DNA of 22,995 nucleotides from DASYZQ01 sp035946175 (GTDB taxonomy: Bacteria > Patescibacteriota > Saccharimonadia > Saccharimonadales > UBA4665), in assembly GCA_035946175.1 (NCBI GenBank), contig DASYZQ010000035.1, forward strand, positions 1 through 22,995. The letters are read 5' to 3'. Positions 15,486 to 22,995 of this stretch are shown here, piece after piece. Below the pieces are notes generated by a model, which worked only from the letters and a program-made list of their open reading frames with translations, did not search any database and was not told the DNA's origin. How positions within the stretch are numbered: position 1 is the stretch's first letter; each line of letters opens with the position of its first letter. Position numbers and translations under genes: made by a program.

Positions 15486-15540
15486 ATTATACATATATAA
15501 GATTTATATATTTGTTTTATGGTGCGACTACTCATATCAT
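15486..15540. promoter_or_regulatory. Divergent lysR-ino1 control region with LysR-type operator
   Basis: Perfect 8-bp arms ATATATAA and TTATATAT around GAT span 15493-15511. To the left, on the minus strand, TATAAT (15491-15486) is the lysR -10 box, so the palindrome covers the lysR spacer and should allow autorepression. To the right, TTGTTT (15512-15517) and TATCAT (15535-15540), 17 nt apart, form the ino1 promoter, and the palindrome abuts its -35 box, the normal activator position. The arrangement is textbook for a LysR regulator and its divergent target. Confidence 0.75.
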
Positions 15541-15580
15541 GGCAGGGTGTCTAACATTTGAATAAGGAGTGACTACTACG

Positions 15581-16726
15581 ATGGGAAAATCCAACAATAA
15601 GATAAAGGTTGCCATTGTCGGCGTCGGTAACTGTGCATCGTCGCTGGTACAAGGTATCTACTACTACAGAAACGCTAGCGATAAGGGTTTTGTGCCCGGT
15701 GTCATGCACGTCAATTTCGGCGGTTACCACATACGGGATATTGAGATCGTCGCGGCATTCGATGTTAATGAGTACAAGATTGGTAAGGACGTTGCCGAAG
15801 CGATTTACGCCGAGCCCAACAATACGACGGTATTTGCGAAAGTTCCGAAGCTTGGAGTCAAGGTTCAGCGCGGGCCGCTGTTGGACGGTGTTAACCGATA
15901 TACCGCTCCACTCGTGCCGGTTGACGAAAAATGCAAATCTGTCGATGTGGTCAAGGTACTGAAAGCCAGCGGCGCTGACGCGGTTATCAACTATCTACCA
16001 GTTGGCTCACAGGAAGCTACAGAGTTTTATGCCCAGGCAGCAATTGATGCCGGCTGCGGGTTTGTGAACTGCATTCCGGTTTTCATTGCCAGCAATCCGA
16101 TCTGGGCCGAAAAGTTTAAGCGGGCGCATTTGCCGGTTATAGGGGATGATATTAAGGCACAGGTAGGTGCAACCATTGTCCACCGGACGCTGGTTAACCT
16201 GTTTCTGGATCGCGGTATGAAGATTGAGCGTACGTATCAGTTGAATACCGGCGGCAACACTGACTTTCTCAACATGCTAGAGCGAGAACGTCTTGTTAGC
16301 AAGAAAATTTCCAAGACTGAGGCGGTCCGTTCCCAGATCGAAGCCCGGGGACAGACAATCGATGATGAGAACATTCATGTCGGTCCGTCAGATTATGTGC
16401 CCTGGCAGAAAGACAACAAGATATGTTTTTTGCGGATTGAGAGCAAACATTTTGGCGATGTGCCGATGAATATAGAGGTGCGGCTGTCGGTAGAAGATTC
16501 CCCTAATTCTGCAGGAGTGGCAATCGACTCGATCCGTTGCCTTAAGTTGGCGTTGGACAATGGGTTGGCTGGTCCGATCATTGAACCGGCTGCCTATTTC
16601 CAAAAGCATCCGCCGAAACAGATTGAAGACCGCTTAGCCCGGGAACTTGTCGAGCAGTTTATCGTGCGGTACGGCAAGCAATCAAGCAAACGCCCCGCAA
16701 AAGCGAGACTGCTGGCGGCCGTTTAG
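15581..16726 (+). CDS. ino1: Inositol-3-phosphate synthase (actinobacterial type)
   Basis: A 381-residue NAD-dependent enzyme that converts glucose-6-phosphate to 1L-myo-inositol-3-phosphate, the committed step of inositol synthesis. The Rossmann motif VAIVGVGNCASSLVQG lies at the N-terminus. YLPVGSQEATEFYAQAAIDA, GDDIKAQVGAT, NTGGNTDFLNMLERERL and DSPNSAGVAIDSIR follow in the order seen in mycobacterial Ino1, to which the whole sequence is strikingly similar. The enzyme is shorter than the eukaryotic form, as in Actinobacteria and Archaea. ATG 15581 is chosen because AAGGAG lies 11 nt upstream; the in-frame GTG at 15569 overlaps that site. Products would feed phosphatidylinositol, inositol-capped thiols or compatible solutes. 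Its 3' end overlaps the convergent Crp/Fnr gene by 4 bp. Confidence 0.96.
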   Translation: MGKSNNKIKVAIVGVGNCASSLVQGIYYYRNASDKGFVPGVMHVNFGGYHIRDIEIVAAFDVNEYKIGKDVAEAIYAEPNNTTVFAKVPKLGVKVQRGPLLDGVNRYTAPLVPVDEKCKSVDVVKVLKASGADAVINYLPVGSQEATEFYAQAAIDAGCGFVNCIPVFIASNPIWAEKFKRAHLPVIGDDIKAQVGATIVHRTLVNLFLDRGMKIERTYQLNTGGNTDFLNMLERERLVSKKISKTEAVRSQIEARGQTIDDENIHVGPSDYVPWQKDNKICFLRIESKHFGDVPMNIEVRLSVEDSPNSAGVAIDSIRCLKLALDNGLAGPIIEPAAYFQKHPPKQIEDRLARELVEQFIVRYGKQSSKRPAKARLLAAV

Positions 16727-17430
16727 CGTAACGTTTCCTTGATGGTTGACAGGGTGACGCTGGCCGAGTCACTCAGCTCAAGACCAAGTTGCTCGAGATC
16801 ATGAATGACTATCAGACGTTTGTCGTAAGAAAGAATATGCTGAGCCTTTAAACGTTCCAGCTCGCGGGCCACGCTTTCCCGTGCTACATTGATTGATTCA
16901 GCAATATCCTGTTGGGTCAGCTTGACGTTGATGAGCACGCCGTCGGCGCGCTTGACCCCGAATCTGAGTGCCAGTACAAGCAGTCGGTAAATGATGCGAT
17001 CCCGTGCTCGTTTGTAGCCGAGGTTATTCAACCGATGGATGTACATGTCTAGCTGCTCAATGAGCTGCGAAGTGAGCAGCTGTGCAGTGTCGAGCGAGCT
17101 ATTGGTAATCCTTCGAAACTGCGCTACAGGAAGCATCCAGAGCAGCACGCTGTCTACCGCCTCATAGAACAGGCCACGGCGGGCTCCCTTAAAAGCCCAG
17201 ATAATGGGAAATATATTGCCAGGGCCGAGAATGGCATGGACTGCTTCTTCACCTGTATCGCGGATAAGGTAGGCCTTTACGTGTCCTTGTTCAATCAGAT
17301 ATACCCCGTCAGGTTCGACATCACTTCCGAGAATGGTCGCTTCTTTATTGAAACGTTTTGGGATGCCAGTCCGGAAGATTTCCAAAAGGGAGGTCGTTGC
17401 AGCTGTCCGTAGTTGTGTTGGCCGGTCCAT
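16723..17430 (-). CDS. Crp/Fnr-family transcriptional regulator
   Basis: A 235-residue regulator with an N-terminal cyclic-nucleotide-type beta-roll (about 15-105, VYLIEQGHVKAYLIRDTGEE and LGPGNIFP) and a C-terminal winged helix (about 168-205, LTQQDIAESINVARESVARE). The phosphate-binding Arg-Ser/Thr motif of cAMP-binding Crp is not evident, and the cysteine cluster of Fnr is absent, so the signal is unknown. It lies back to back with the ABC exporter, about 150 bp from that gene's start, and may regulate it; it converges on ino1 with its stop overlapping the ino1 stop by 4 bp. The overlap makes antisense pairing of the two transcripts likely. Confidence 0.93.
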   Translation of the reverse strand: MDRPTQLRTAATTSLLEIFRTGIPKRFNKEATILGSDVEPDGVYLIEQGHVKAYLIRDTGEEAVHAILGPGNIFPIIWAFKGARRGLFYEAVDSVLLWMLPVAQFRRITNSSLDTAQLLTSQLIEQLDMYIHRLNNLGYKRARDRIIYRLLVLALRFGVKRADGVLINVKLTQQDIAESINVARESVARELERLKAQHILSYDKRLIVIHDLEQLGLELSDSASVTLSTIKETLR

Positions 17431-17578
17431 GATGAGTTCTCGCCTGCTGTCACTGACTCAATAAATGCTAACTATATACGATTTCTCAGCCCATATCTGT
17501 GATGATATGCACATTGCGCCAAAGACGGTTGCGGTTGTGGCTTTTGCGGAGATTTGGGGCTATTATGGGACCGAAAGC

Positions 17579-18514
17579 ATGAAAGATAATCAACACCGAT
17601 TAGACAGCAGTGAGCCCGTATTAGTAGCTCAGGGTCTTACCAAGCGCTATGATTCGGTGACAGCGCTTGATCACCTCGATTTGAGCATACAAAGTGGTGA
17701 GGTACTCGGGTATTTAGGCCCTAATGGTGCTGGTAAAACAACTACAATCCGCTTGCTGCTCGGTTTGATTCGACCGACTGCCGGCAGTGCACAAATCTTT
17801 GGGCTTGATACCCAAAAAGAGCGGGTAGCGGCTCACCGTCGCATTGCCTATGTGCCAGGCGAGGCAGCGCTCTGGCCGTCGCTGACAGGCATCGAAACAC
17901 TGCACTTGCTCGGCAAGATTCACGGCAGGATTGACAGTCGCTATCAGGTTGAGCTGATTCGTCGTTTCCGATTTGACCCCCATAAAAAAGTGCGGACCTA
18001 TTCGAAGGGTAACCGGCAGAAAATTAACCTGATTGCGGCCCTATCGACTCGAGCAGAACTGCTCATCATGGATGAACCGACCAGCGGGCTCGATCCGATT
18101 ATGGAGCAAGCCTTCCGCACATCTGTACTCGAAGCCAAAGATCGAGGCCAGACCGTTTTTCTCTCCTCCCATGTCTTAGAAGAGGTTGAAGCGCTCTGTG
18201 ACCGGCTGGCGATTTTACGGGCTGGCAAGCTCGTGGAGCTCGGTACACTGGAACAAATGCGACACCTCTCGGCCGTGACTGTGCAGGCAACCTTTGCCGG
18301 GCCGCCGCCCAAAGTCGGCCGTATCAAAGGGGTCAGTCATGTGCAGGTAACCGGTCATCAGCTGACCTGCCAGGTGCAAGGGCCGATTGCTGAACTCCTT
18401 AGTATCCTGTCGGCGGCCCGACCACGAACACTTCTTAGCCGCGAACCATCACTAGAGGAATTGTTCTTGTCTATATACGGCGACAAGGACGTTCGCCGAT
18501 TCGGGAGCCGGTGA
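17579..18514 (+). CDS. ABC transporter ATP-binding protein (polyketide-antibiotic exporter type)
   Basis: A 311-residue nucleotide-binding subunit. Walker A is GPNGAGKTT (47-55), the signature is the variant YSKGNRQK (141-148) in place of LSGGQ, Walker B is LLIMDEPTSGLDP (161-173), and the H-loop is SSHVLEE (196-202). The variant signature and the C-terminal extension are typical of exporters of the DrrA/TynB type found with 12-TM permeases. An open frame reaches back to 17465, but family similarity begins at about VLVAQGLTKRY, so ATG 17579 is preferred. A TATTAT at 17561-17566 lies 12 nt before it, again a near-leaderless arrangement. The stop overlaps the permease start. Confidence 0.92.
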   Translation: MKDNQHRLDSSEPVLVAQGLTKRYDSVTALDHLDLSIQSGEVLGYLGPNGAGKTTTIRLLLGLIRPTAGSAQIFGLDTQKERVAAHRRIAYVPGEAALWPSLTGIETLHLLGKIHGRIDSRYQVELIRRFRFDPHKKVRTYSKGNRQKINLIAALSTRAELLIMDEPTSGLDPIMEQAFRTSVLEAKDRGQTVFLSSHVLEEVEALCDRLAILRAGKLVELGTLEQMRHLSAVTVQATFAGPPPKVGRIKGVSHVQVTGHQLTCQVQGPIAELLSILSAARPRTLLSREPSLEELFLSIYGDKDVRRFGSR

Positions 18515-20160
18515 TGAGCCGTTTAGCATCGCCGGACTTTAAGATATTCCACTTTCCTTCAACGGTAGTAGGACGATTCGTAGCACACCATACCATGCGC
18601 AGTGCAGCGCTCTGGGCGCTCATATTCGGTGCTTATGTTGCGACCAAGTCGGTTGGCTACGCAAAGGCTTATCCGACGACTCTCGAACGTCTCAGGCTCG
18701 CCCATTCGTTTGGCAGTAACGTCGGTTTGGAGGCCATACTCGGGACGCCGCATCATCTGGAGACAGTTGTCGGCTATGCTGCCTGGAATTGCTTCGGAGT
18801 GATCACTACGATGGGCGCTATTTGGGCATTTCTGCTCGCTACCAAGTACTTTCGTGGTGAGGAAACGGCTGGCCGAGTCGAGGCCTTTTTAAGTGGCCCG
18901 ACCACAGCCGCCCGGGCAGCGGGTAGTACCATTTTGGGTCTCAGTGCCAGCTTGCTTATGCTTTTTTTGATCGTGGCGCTGCTCTTTATTGGCATTGGTC
19001 TGTTTCATATCGTCGGTTTCTCTGCCCAGGCTGCGGTATTTTTTGCGCTTAGCGCTGTATCCGCGGCGGCTTTTTTTATGAGCGTTGGAGCATTGGCCAG
19101 CCAGCTCATGCCGACCCGGGCGCGGGCTTCAAGCCTAGCCGTGTTCATTTTTGGCATCTGTTTTGTCATTCGGGCAACAGCGGATATTTCAAGTCTGCAC
19201 TGGCTGCTTAATGTGACGCCGCTTGGCTGGGTGGAAAAACTCCAGCCATTGGTAGGCAGTCAGCCGATATGGCTACTGCCCATCTTTGGTGGCCTGATTC
19301 TATTCTGCGGGATTACCATCTGGCTGGCGGGCCGGCGTGATCTCGGCGACAGTCTGTTCGCCGATAAGGATTATGCTAAACCAAGAACGAGACTTCTCAA
19401 CACGCCACTGATGGCGTCAGTGCGACTCACCCGGGCAACTTCGATTGCCTGGCTGGCGGCAATCGGCGTCTTTGCTTTTTCCTACGGACTGCTCACTAAA
19501 GCCGCAGTCTCAGCATTCCAAACCAGCGGTTCATTCCAAAAAGTGGTAAACCGCGTTGAAGAAGCAATCCACGTTAACTTTGCGACGCTCTTTTTGGGGA
19601 TAATTTTTCTTCTGCTGATGACCCTCGTTATGGCTTATGCCGCCAGCGCAGTCAGTAAAATTCGTGATGATGAGGCCAATGGCTACCTGGATAACTTCCT
19701 GGTGCGCCCGGTTGGGCGACTACAGTGGCTGTGGGGCCGGATCTTACTGGTTACGATTGTCTGTATCATAGCCTGTGGTATTGGCGGTTTGGGTGCCTGG
19801 GCCGGTCAAGCGGCCGAACATATAGGGGTACCGTTCCATAGCTTGCTGCAGGCTGGCGGCAATATGCTGGCCCCGGTATTATTTACTGTCGGAGCCGGGA
19901 TTTTTACGCTCGGTATATGGCCCCGGTTAACCAGTGTGGCCGCCTATAGCGTTTTGGGTTGGTCCTTCCTGATTTCCATGATCAGCAGCGGCGTTAATCT
20001 GAGCCACTGGATACTCGATACTTCTGTACTTCATCAGATAGCCTTAGCGCCAGCCGTTAGTCCCAACTGGACGACTGATGTCGTGATGGTTGGACTTGGT
20101 TTGGTACTATCTGTGATCGGTTCAATGGTATTCAGTGCCCGTGATCTTCGGACCGAATGA
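18514..20160 (+). CDS. ABC-2 type permease (exporter of polyketide antibiotics type)
   Basis: About 548 residues forming two related halves of six membrane helices each. Each half has a cytoplasmic segment with an acidic/basic coupling motif: RGEETAGRVEAFLSGPTTAARA in the first and KIRDDEANGYLDNFLVRPVGRLQW in the second. This duplicated layout is characteristic of permeases annotated as exporters of polyketide antibiotics, mainly from Actinobacteria. With the ATPase subunit it would expel a hydrophobic antibiotic or lipid. ATG 18514 is preferred over GTG 18511 because GGGAG sits at proper distance; it overlaps the ATPase stop by one base (TGATG), so translation is coupled. The substrate is not known. 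Confidence 0.9.
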   Translation: MSRLASPDFKIFHFPSTVVGRFVAHHTMRSAALWALIFGAYVATKSVGYAKAYPTTLERLRLAHSFGSNVGLEAILGTPHHLETVVGYAAWNCFGVITTMGAIWAFLLATKYFRGEETAGRVEAFLSGPTTAARAAGSTILGLSASLLMLFLIVALLFIGIGLFHIVGFSAQAAVFFALSAVSAAAFFMSVGALASQLMPTRARASSLAVFIFGICFVIRATADISSLHWLLNVTPLGWVEKLQPLVGSQPIWLLPIFGGLILFCGITIWLAGRRDLGDSLFADKDYAKPRTRLLNTPLMASVRLTRATSIAWLAAIGVFAFSYGLLTKAAVSAFQTSGSFQKVVNRVEEAIHVNFATLFLGIIFLLLMTLVMAYAASAVSKIRDDEANGYLDNFLVRPVGRLQWLWGRILLVTIVCIIACGIGGLGAWAGQAAEHIGVPFHSLLQAGGNMLAPVLFTVGAGIFTLGIWPRLTSVAAYSVLGWSFLISMISSGVNLSHWILDTSVLHQIALAPAVSPNWTTDVVMVGLGLVLSVIGSMVFSARDLRTE

Positions 20161-20244
20161 GTAGTGGGAGGTAATTGTAGGGCGTCATTGCTCCACCTTG
20201 CATAGGTGCCGCAATATACCAGCGGGCTAGTCTGTAATCACTGA

Positions 20245-22884
20245 TTGATTTCCTCGCAATCCACGGTATTCTTATATGGCGTGGAGAGCTTACAAAGAGT
20301 TATAGCCTACTGGCTTGACTGCGTCAGGGCAGAGGGGGCATTGGAGCAAAGCTTTGGCATTACGCCTGGCCGTTTTGCGCTGGTCCCGAGAACTCGGGCA
20401 CGATTAGTTGAGGAGGGTAGTGATCCTTTTATATTTTCTTCTCGCAGCGACTATATCATCGAGAAGGGAGCGAAACAGTACGAATTACTCGCTCGGGCTA
20501 GCCAGAAGGGCTTGGATATCCAGTTCGGCTATCCGTTACTCATGTTCTACGATACCCGCGCCAAAATGCACCATGTAGCCCCCTTGTTTATTGTGCGGCT
20601 TGATGCGGAGCTTGGTAAAGATAGCTTAAGACTGCGACGCTCAGAGCCGCTACCATATCTCGGCAGTAAGGCTTTTGAACGGTTGGGGCTTCGGCAGGAA
20701 GAAATCGTCGCACTCAATAACGAAATTAGAGAGATATTCGAGAAAGCCCATGGCACAAAGCTGGAGACAGTTCTCTATATATTGCAAAAAGAAACTAAGC
20801 TGAACTGCGTCGAGGCGATTGATCCAGAGCACCTGTCATACGCCCAGATTATTCACTCCTATGCTGGTGCTGTGGTATACAATAAGGCACTATTTTTTGC
20901 TTCAGAAGCCACCAGTTTTAATTTCCACCTGCTCAATGATCTCGAGAAGCTTGTTAAGCGCAAGGATGTACAATCTACTTCACTGGGCTATATCGAGGGG
21001 CTATCTACAAATCAGCAAGATCAAAAAGTAACGCCGATATTGCCATTCGCTTTCGATGAGTACCATCTGATGGCTTTCAGAAAAATTTTGTCCAGCGATC
21101 TAAGCGTGGTGACTGGGCCACCGGGTACTGGCAAGAGTCAGTTCATCGCTAATTTGATTATTAATCTTTTTTTGCAAAAAAAGCGGGTGTTGTTAGTTAG
21201 TCATACTGGTGAAGCGGTGCGAGTGGTTAACGAGCGCATCAACAGCGATTTTATGGGGCTTATTACGCAGACTGGCAAGAAGGAGATTCGCCAAGATCTT
21301 GGTCGTCGTCTGGCGGATTTGGTCGAACGCTATAACATGCAACAGGCGGTTGAATTGGCGGGCTCAACAACATTTGCAGATATCGCAAACAACTGGCGTG
21401 CACTGCAGCGTGAGGTCCGCTATATTCAACAAACGAATCGGTTACATCGAACGGTGGGGCGGGCCATCAATCTCCAAGCAAATCTGCAGCTGCAGCATAA
21501 CGTAGGAATGCGAGCTATGGTTTTGACACTGCAGCTGCAGATTTGGGTGCTCACTAAGCATCTGCTGGCTCGCCGATCCAATCAAACCGTAGTCGATTCT
21601 GTCCGACAGCTAAAACAGCATCATTGTGATATCAGCCGAGACTATGTGCGGAACACTTATTTGTCTCTTATTTTTGCCAACGATTACTACGGCCAACTTC
21701 AGAGTTATATAGAGGCACTGCAAAATCGTAAAGTGATGAATGGCGATTCAAAAAATGACCCCAGTGATCGTTACGTAGGTGCTGCCCTGCGGGCTATGAA
21801 TGTTTGGTCATGCACGCTTAAATCGTTGGGCGCAAGTTTTCCGCTCAAGGCCGACTTGTTTGATTACGTTATATTTGATGAGGCTTCTCAGATCGACATG
21901 CCTTCGGCCGCAGCGGCGCTTTATCGAGCTAAACGGGCTGTAATTGTTGGTGATGCAAATCAGCTTAGCCATATCGCTCGTATTAGCACTCAGGCAGAGA
22001 CCAAACTAGCCAAACAGCATGACATAACCGATCAACGTTTCTACCCAGCCCTGGTCCGTTATACTGATACCTCTCTTTTCAATTCGGCAAAAAAGGCGCT
22101 CCGTTCTCCTGAACTGGAACTCAAAAACCACTACCGGAGTAATGCTCTTATTGCCAACCTTTTTAGCAGTGTATTCTACGGCGGTCGACTGAATATCTTT
22201 GAACCGGATAACACACTGCCCGATGGTGTAGAGCCGGGCGTACATTGGATTGATGTGCCAGGCGTTGCCCATACGCATGTCAGTGGCAGTCGGTATAACT
22301 CAAAAGAAGTGGATAGTGTGCTGTCGCTTTTAAAGCGTTTCGTGCCGATCGCCCGACAACATAATCTCACCATCGGCGTAGCTACACCATATTCCAAACA
22401 GCGTGACCTTATAAGCGATGCGGCAGCCAAGTATTTCGGTGATGATGATCTCACGAATGTGCGCATATTGACTGTCCACCAATTCCAGGGCTCCGAAGTA
22501 GACATTCTTATCTTTTCGATAGTGCTAGCGGATAGAGGCGATGGGGGTTCAGATAACTGGTTTGTCAGGAATAAGCAAATACTCAATGTTGCAGTATCAC
22601 GAGCCAAACAGTTACTCCTGCTGGTCGGCGACCGGGATTTCGCCCTCCATAGTGAGTCCAAGCTTAAAGACATTGCAGGAGTCTGTAGCAGCCCAGAATC
22701 AATCGATAACAAGATCCCTAATCGGCCGATGAATGTCTTCGAGCATAGACTGTTGAGGTTGCTCCAAAGAATTACTCCCAGTTCCTATAGGCTTGAGCCC
22801 CAGTATGTCATTGGTGGTCGCTTTACCCTGGACTTTGCTCTTTTATCTCCTGACCACGCATTTCGCACTTTCAAGCTCGCATAG
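20245..22884 (+). CDS. Superfamily-I DNA/RNA helicase with truncated C-terminal nuclease-like domain
   Basis: An 879-residue Upf1-like (AAA_11/AAA_12, COG1112) helicase. Walker A is GPPGTGKS (291-298), motif II DEAS (545-548), motif III GDANQL (569-574), then HYRS (629-632), VHQFQGSE (744-751) and NVAVSRAKQ (781-789). A 290-residue N-terminal region of unknown fold precedes them. From about 830 (FEHRLLRLLQ, PQYVIGGRFTLDFALL) a DUF559/Vsr-like nuclease domain begins, but the protein ends at TAG 22884 before the E-x-K/D part of its active site; other frames do not continue it. The start is uncertain: TTG 20245 directly follows an in-frame TGA, and GTG 20281 is an alternative. Such helicase-nucleases occur in defence islands; here it may be only a helicase or a decaying gene. 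Confidence 0.88.
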   Translation: MISSQSTVFLYGVESLQRVIAYWLDCVRAEGALEQSFGITPGRFALVPRTRARLVEEGSDPFIFSSRSDYIIEKGAKQYELLARASQKGLDIQFGYPLLMFYDTRAKMHHVAPLFIVRLDAELGKDSLRLRRSEPLPYLGSKAFERLGLRQEEIVALNNEIREIFEKAHGTKLETVLYILQKETKLNCVEAIDPEHLSYAQIIHSYAGAVVYNKALFFASEATSFNFHLLNDLEKLVKRKDVQSTSLGYIEGLSTNQQDQKVTPILPFAFDEYHLMAFRKILSSDLSVVTGPPGTGKSQFIANLIINLFLQKKRVLLVSHTGEAVRVVNERINSDFMGLITQTGKKEIRQDLGRRLADLVERYNMQQAVELAGSTTFADIANNWRALQREVRYIQQTNRLHRTVGRAINLQANLQLQHNVGMRAMVLTLQLQIWVLTKHLLARRSNQTVVDSVRQLKQHHCDISRDYVRNTYLSLIFANDYYGQLQSYIEALQNRKVMNGDSKNDPSDRYVGAALRAMNVWSCTLKSLGASFPLKADLFDYVIFDEASQIDMPSAAAALYRAKRAVIVGDANQLSHIARISTQAETKLAKQHDITDQRFYPALVRYTDTSLFNSAKKALRSPELELKNHYRSNALIANLFSSVFYGGRLNIFEPDNTLPDGVEPGVHWIDVPGVAHTHVSGSRYNSKEVDSVLSLLKRFVPIARQHNLTIGVATPYSKQRDLISDAAAKYFGDDDLTNVRILTVHQFQGSEVDILIFSIVLADRGDGGSDNWFVRNKQILNVAVSRAKQLLLLVGDRDFALHSESKLKDIAGVCSSPESIDNKIPNRPMNVFEHRLLRLLQRITPSSYRLEPQYVIGGRFTLDFALLSPDHAFRTFKLA
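21479..21545. repeat. 17-bp perfect inverted repeat inside the helicase gene
   Basis: CAAATCTGCAGCTGCAG (21479-21495) and its exact reverse complement (21529-21545) flank 33 bp. Each arm contains the self-complementary CTGCAGCTGCAG, so that 12-bp core is also directly repeated; only the outer CAAAT/ATTTG makes the pair strictly inverted. The repeat encodes two Leu-Gln-Leu-Gln segments (about residues 413-416 and 429-432) between helicase motifs I and II. Inverting the middle would keep the reading frame open. Confidence 0.85.
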
Positions 22885-22995
22885 CCTGAGCTAAGGCAGC
22901 TCGAATCGCTGGTTTCACCACCTCCCACTTCTGCTGGTACATGCTGACGTGTATGTTGTTCGCTTGGTCAAGTCGTCTTCTTTTGTGCCGTTGCA
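22871..22995 (-). CDS. Partial reading frame at right edge, unknown
   Basis: A minus-strand frame enters from the right edge and ends at TGA 22873-22871, giving 40 residues rich in Arg, Gln and Ala, starting QRHKRRRLDQ and ending AIRAALAQAMRA. It overlaps the helicase 3' end by 14 bp. If real, it could belong to an element or gene whose arrival removed the end of the helicase. No family is recognised, and a second minus-strand frame is also open over part of this stretch, so chance is possible. Confidence 0.25.
   Translation of the reverse strand, partial: QRHKRRRLDQANNIHVSMYQQKWEVVKPAIRAALAQAMRA

Noticed and set aside
17465..17578. Upstream extension of the ABC ATPase frame
   Set aside because: The extra 38 residues are not part of the family and contain the likely -10 box; the start at 17579 fits better.
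1..22995. CRISPR array, rRNA, integrase or intact insertion sequence
   Set aside because: No regularly spaced repeats, rRNA motifs, integrase motifs or paired terminal repeats around a transposase were seen.
1..22995. TGA recoding, as in some Patescibacteria
   Set aside because: TGA ends intact genes here and never interrupts a conserved frame except the DUF397 remnant, where a one-base shift explains it.

Overview
The window reads as a compact bacterial chromosome segment of roughly balanced base composition. TGA is used as an ordinary stop, for example at the end of the ABC ATPase gene, so there is no sign of recoding. Gene starts and stops often overlap by a few bases. Clear Shine-Dalgarno sequences are sparse, and several -10 boxes sit only 8 to 13 nt from the start codon. 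Several genes have their closest recognisable relatives in Actinobacteria: an actinobacterial-type inositol-3-phosphate synthase, a polyketide-exporter type ABC pair, and a broken DUF397 gene. Together with the small, overlapping gene layout this suggests Saccharibacteria/TM7 (actinobacterial episymbionts) or a divergent actinobacterium-related lineage. That assignment is an inference; no phylogenetic marker was tested.

Layout. Positions 1-926 are accessory and degraded: a cut-off unknown reading frame at the edge, a frameshifted tandem-DUF397 gene, and about 460 bp without genes. Positions 927-3594 (minus) hold an FtsI/PBP2-type transpeptidase overlapping a membrane-anchored protein of unknown function. 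A tRNA-Arg(TCG) follows, then about 330 bp rich in inverted repeats, then a large surface protein (4128-5540) with a Gly/Ser/Pro stalk and two cysteine-bracketed repeats. Positions 5650-8639 hold an inositol monophosphatase-family enzyme, a DUF3175 protein, a YqfO/PII-like protein and a MurA whose catalytic Cys is replaced by Asp. Next come a secreted Thr/Pro-stalk protein and a DedA membrane protein.

Positions 10443-14506 (minus) carry two export units: marR plus a 14-TM DHA2 drug exporter under a probable MarR operator, and a LolA-like membrane-anchored protein plus a second MFS transporter. Positions 14551-16726 form a divergent lysR-ino1 pair around a 19-bp AT-rich palindrome placed as a LysR-type control site. 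A Crp/Fnr-type regulator converges on ino1 with a 4-bp overlap. Positions 17579-20160 encode an ABC exporter, and the window ends with a large superfamily-I helicase whose C-terminal nuclease-like domain is cut short.

How the genes fit together. Envelope building (FtsI, MurA, DedA), inositol formation (Ino1 followed by an IMPase-family phosphatase), surface display by three or four TM-anchored proteins with paired cysteines or long stalks, and multidrug/antibiotic export (two MFS, one ABC) dominate. This is the gene content expected of a cell that depends on surface contact and meets toxic metabolites. The items most worth a second look are the MurA Cys-to-Asp change, the frameshifted DUF397 gene, the truncated helicase-nuclease with a 17-bp inverted repeat in its coding sequence, the lysR-ino1 operator, and the two-repeat surface protein.
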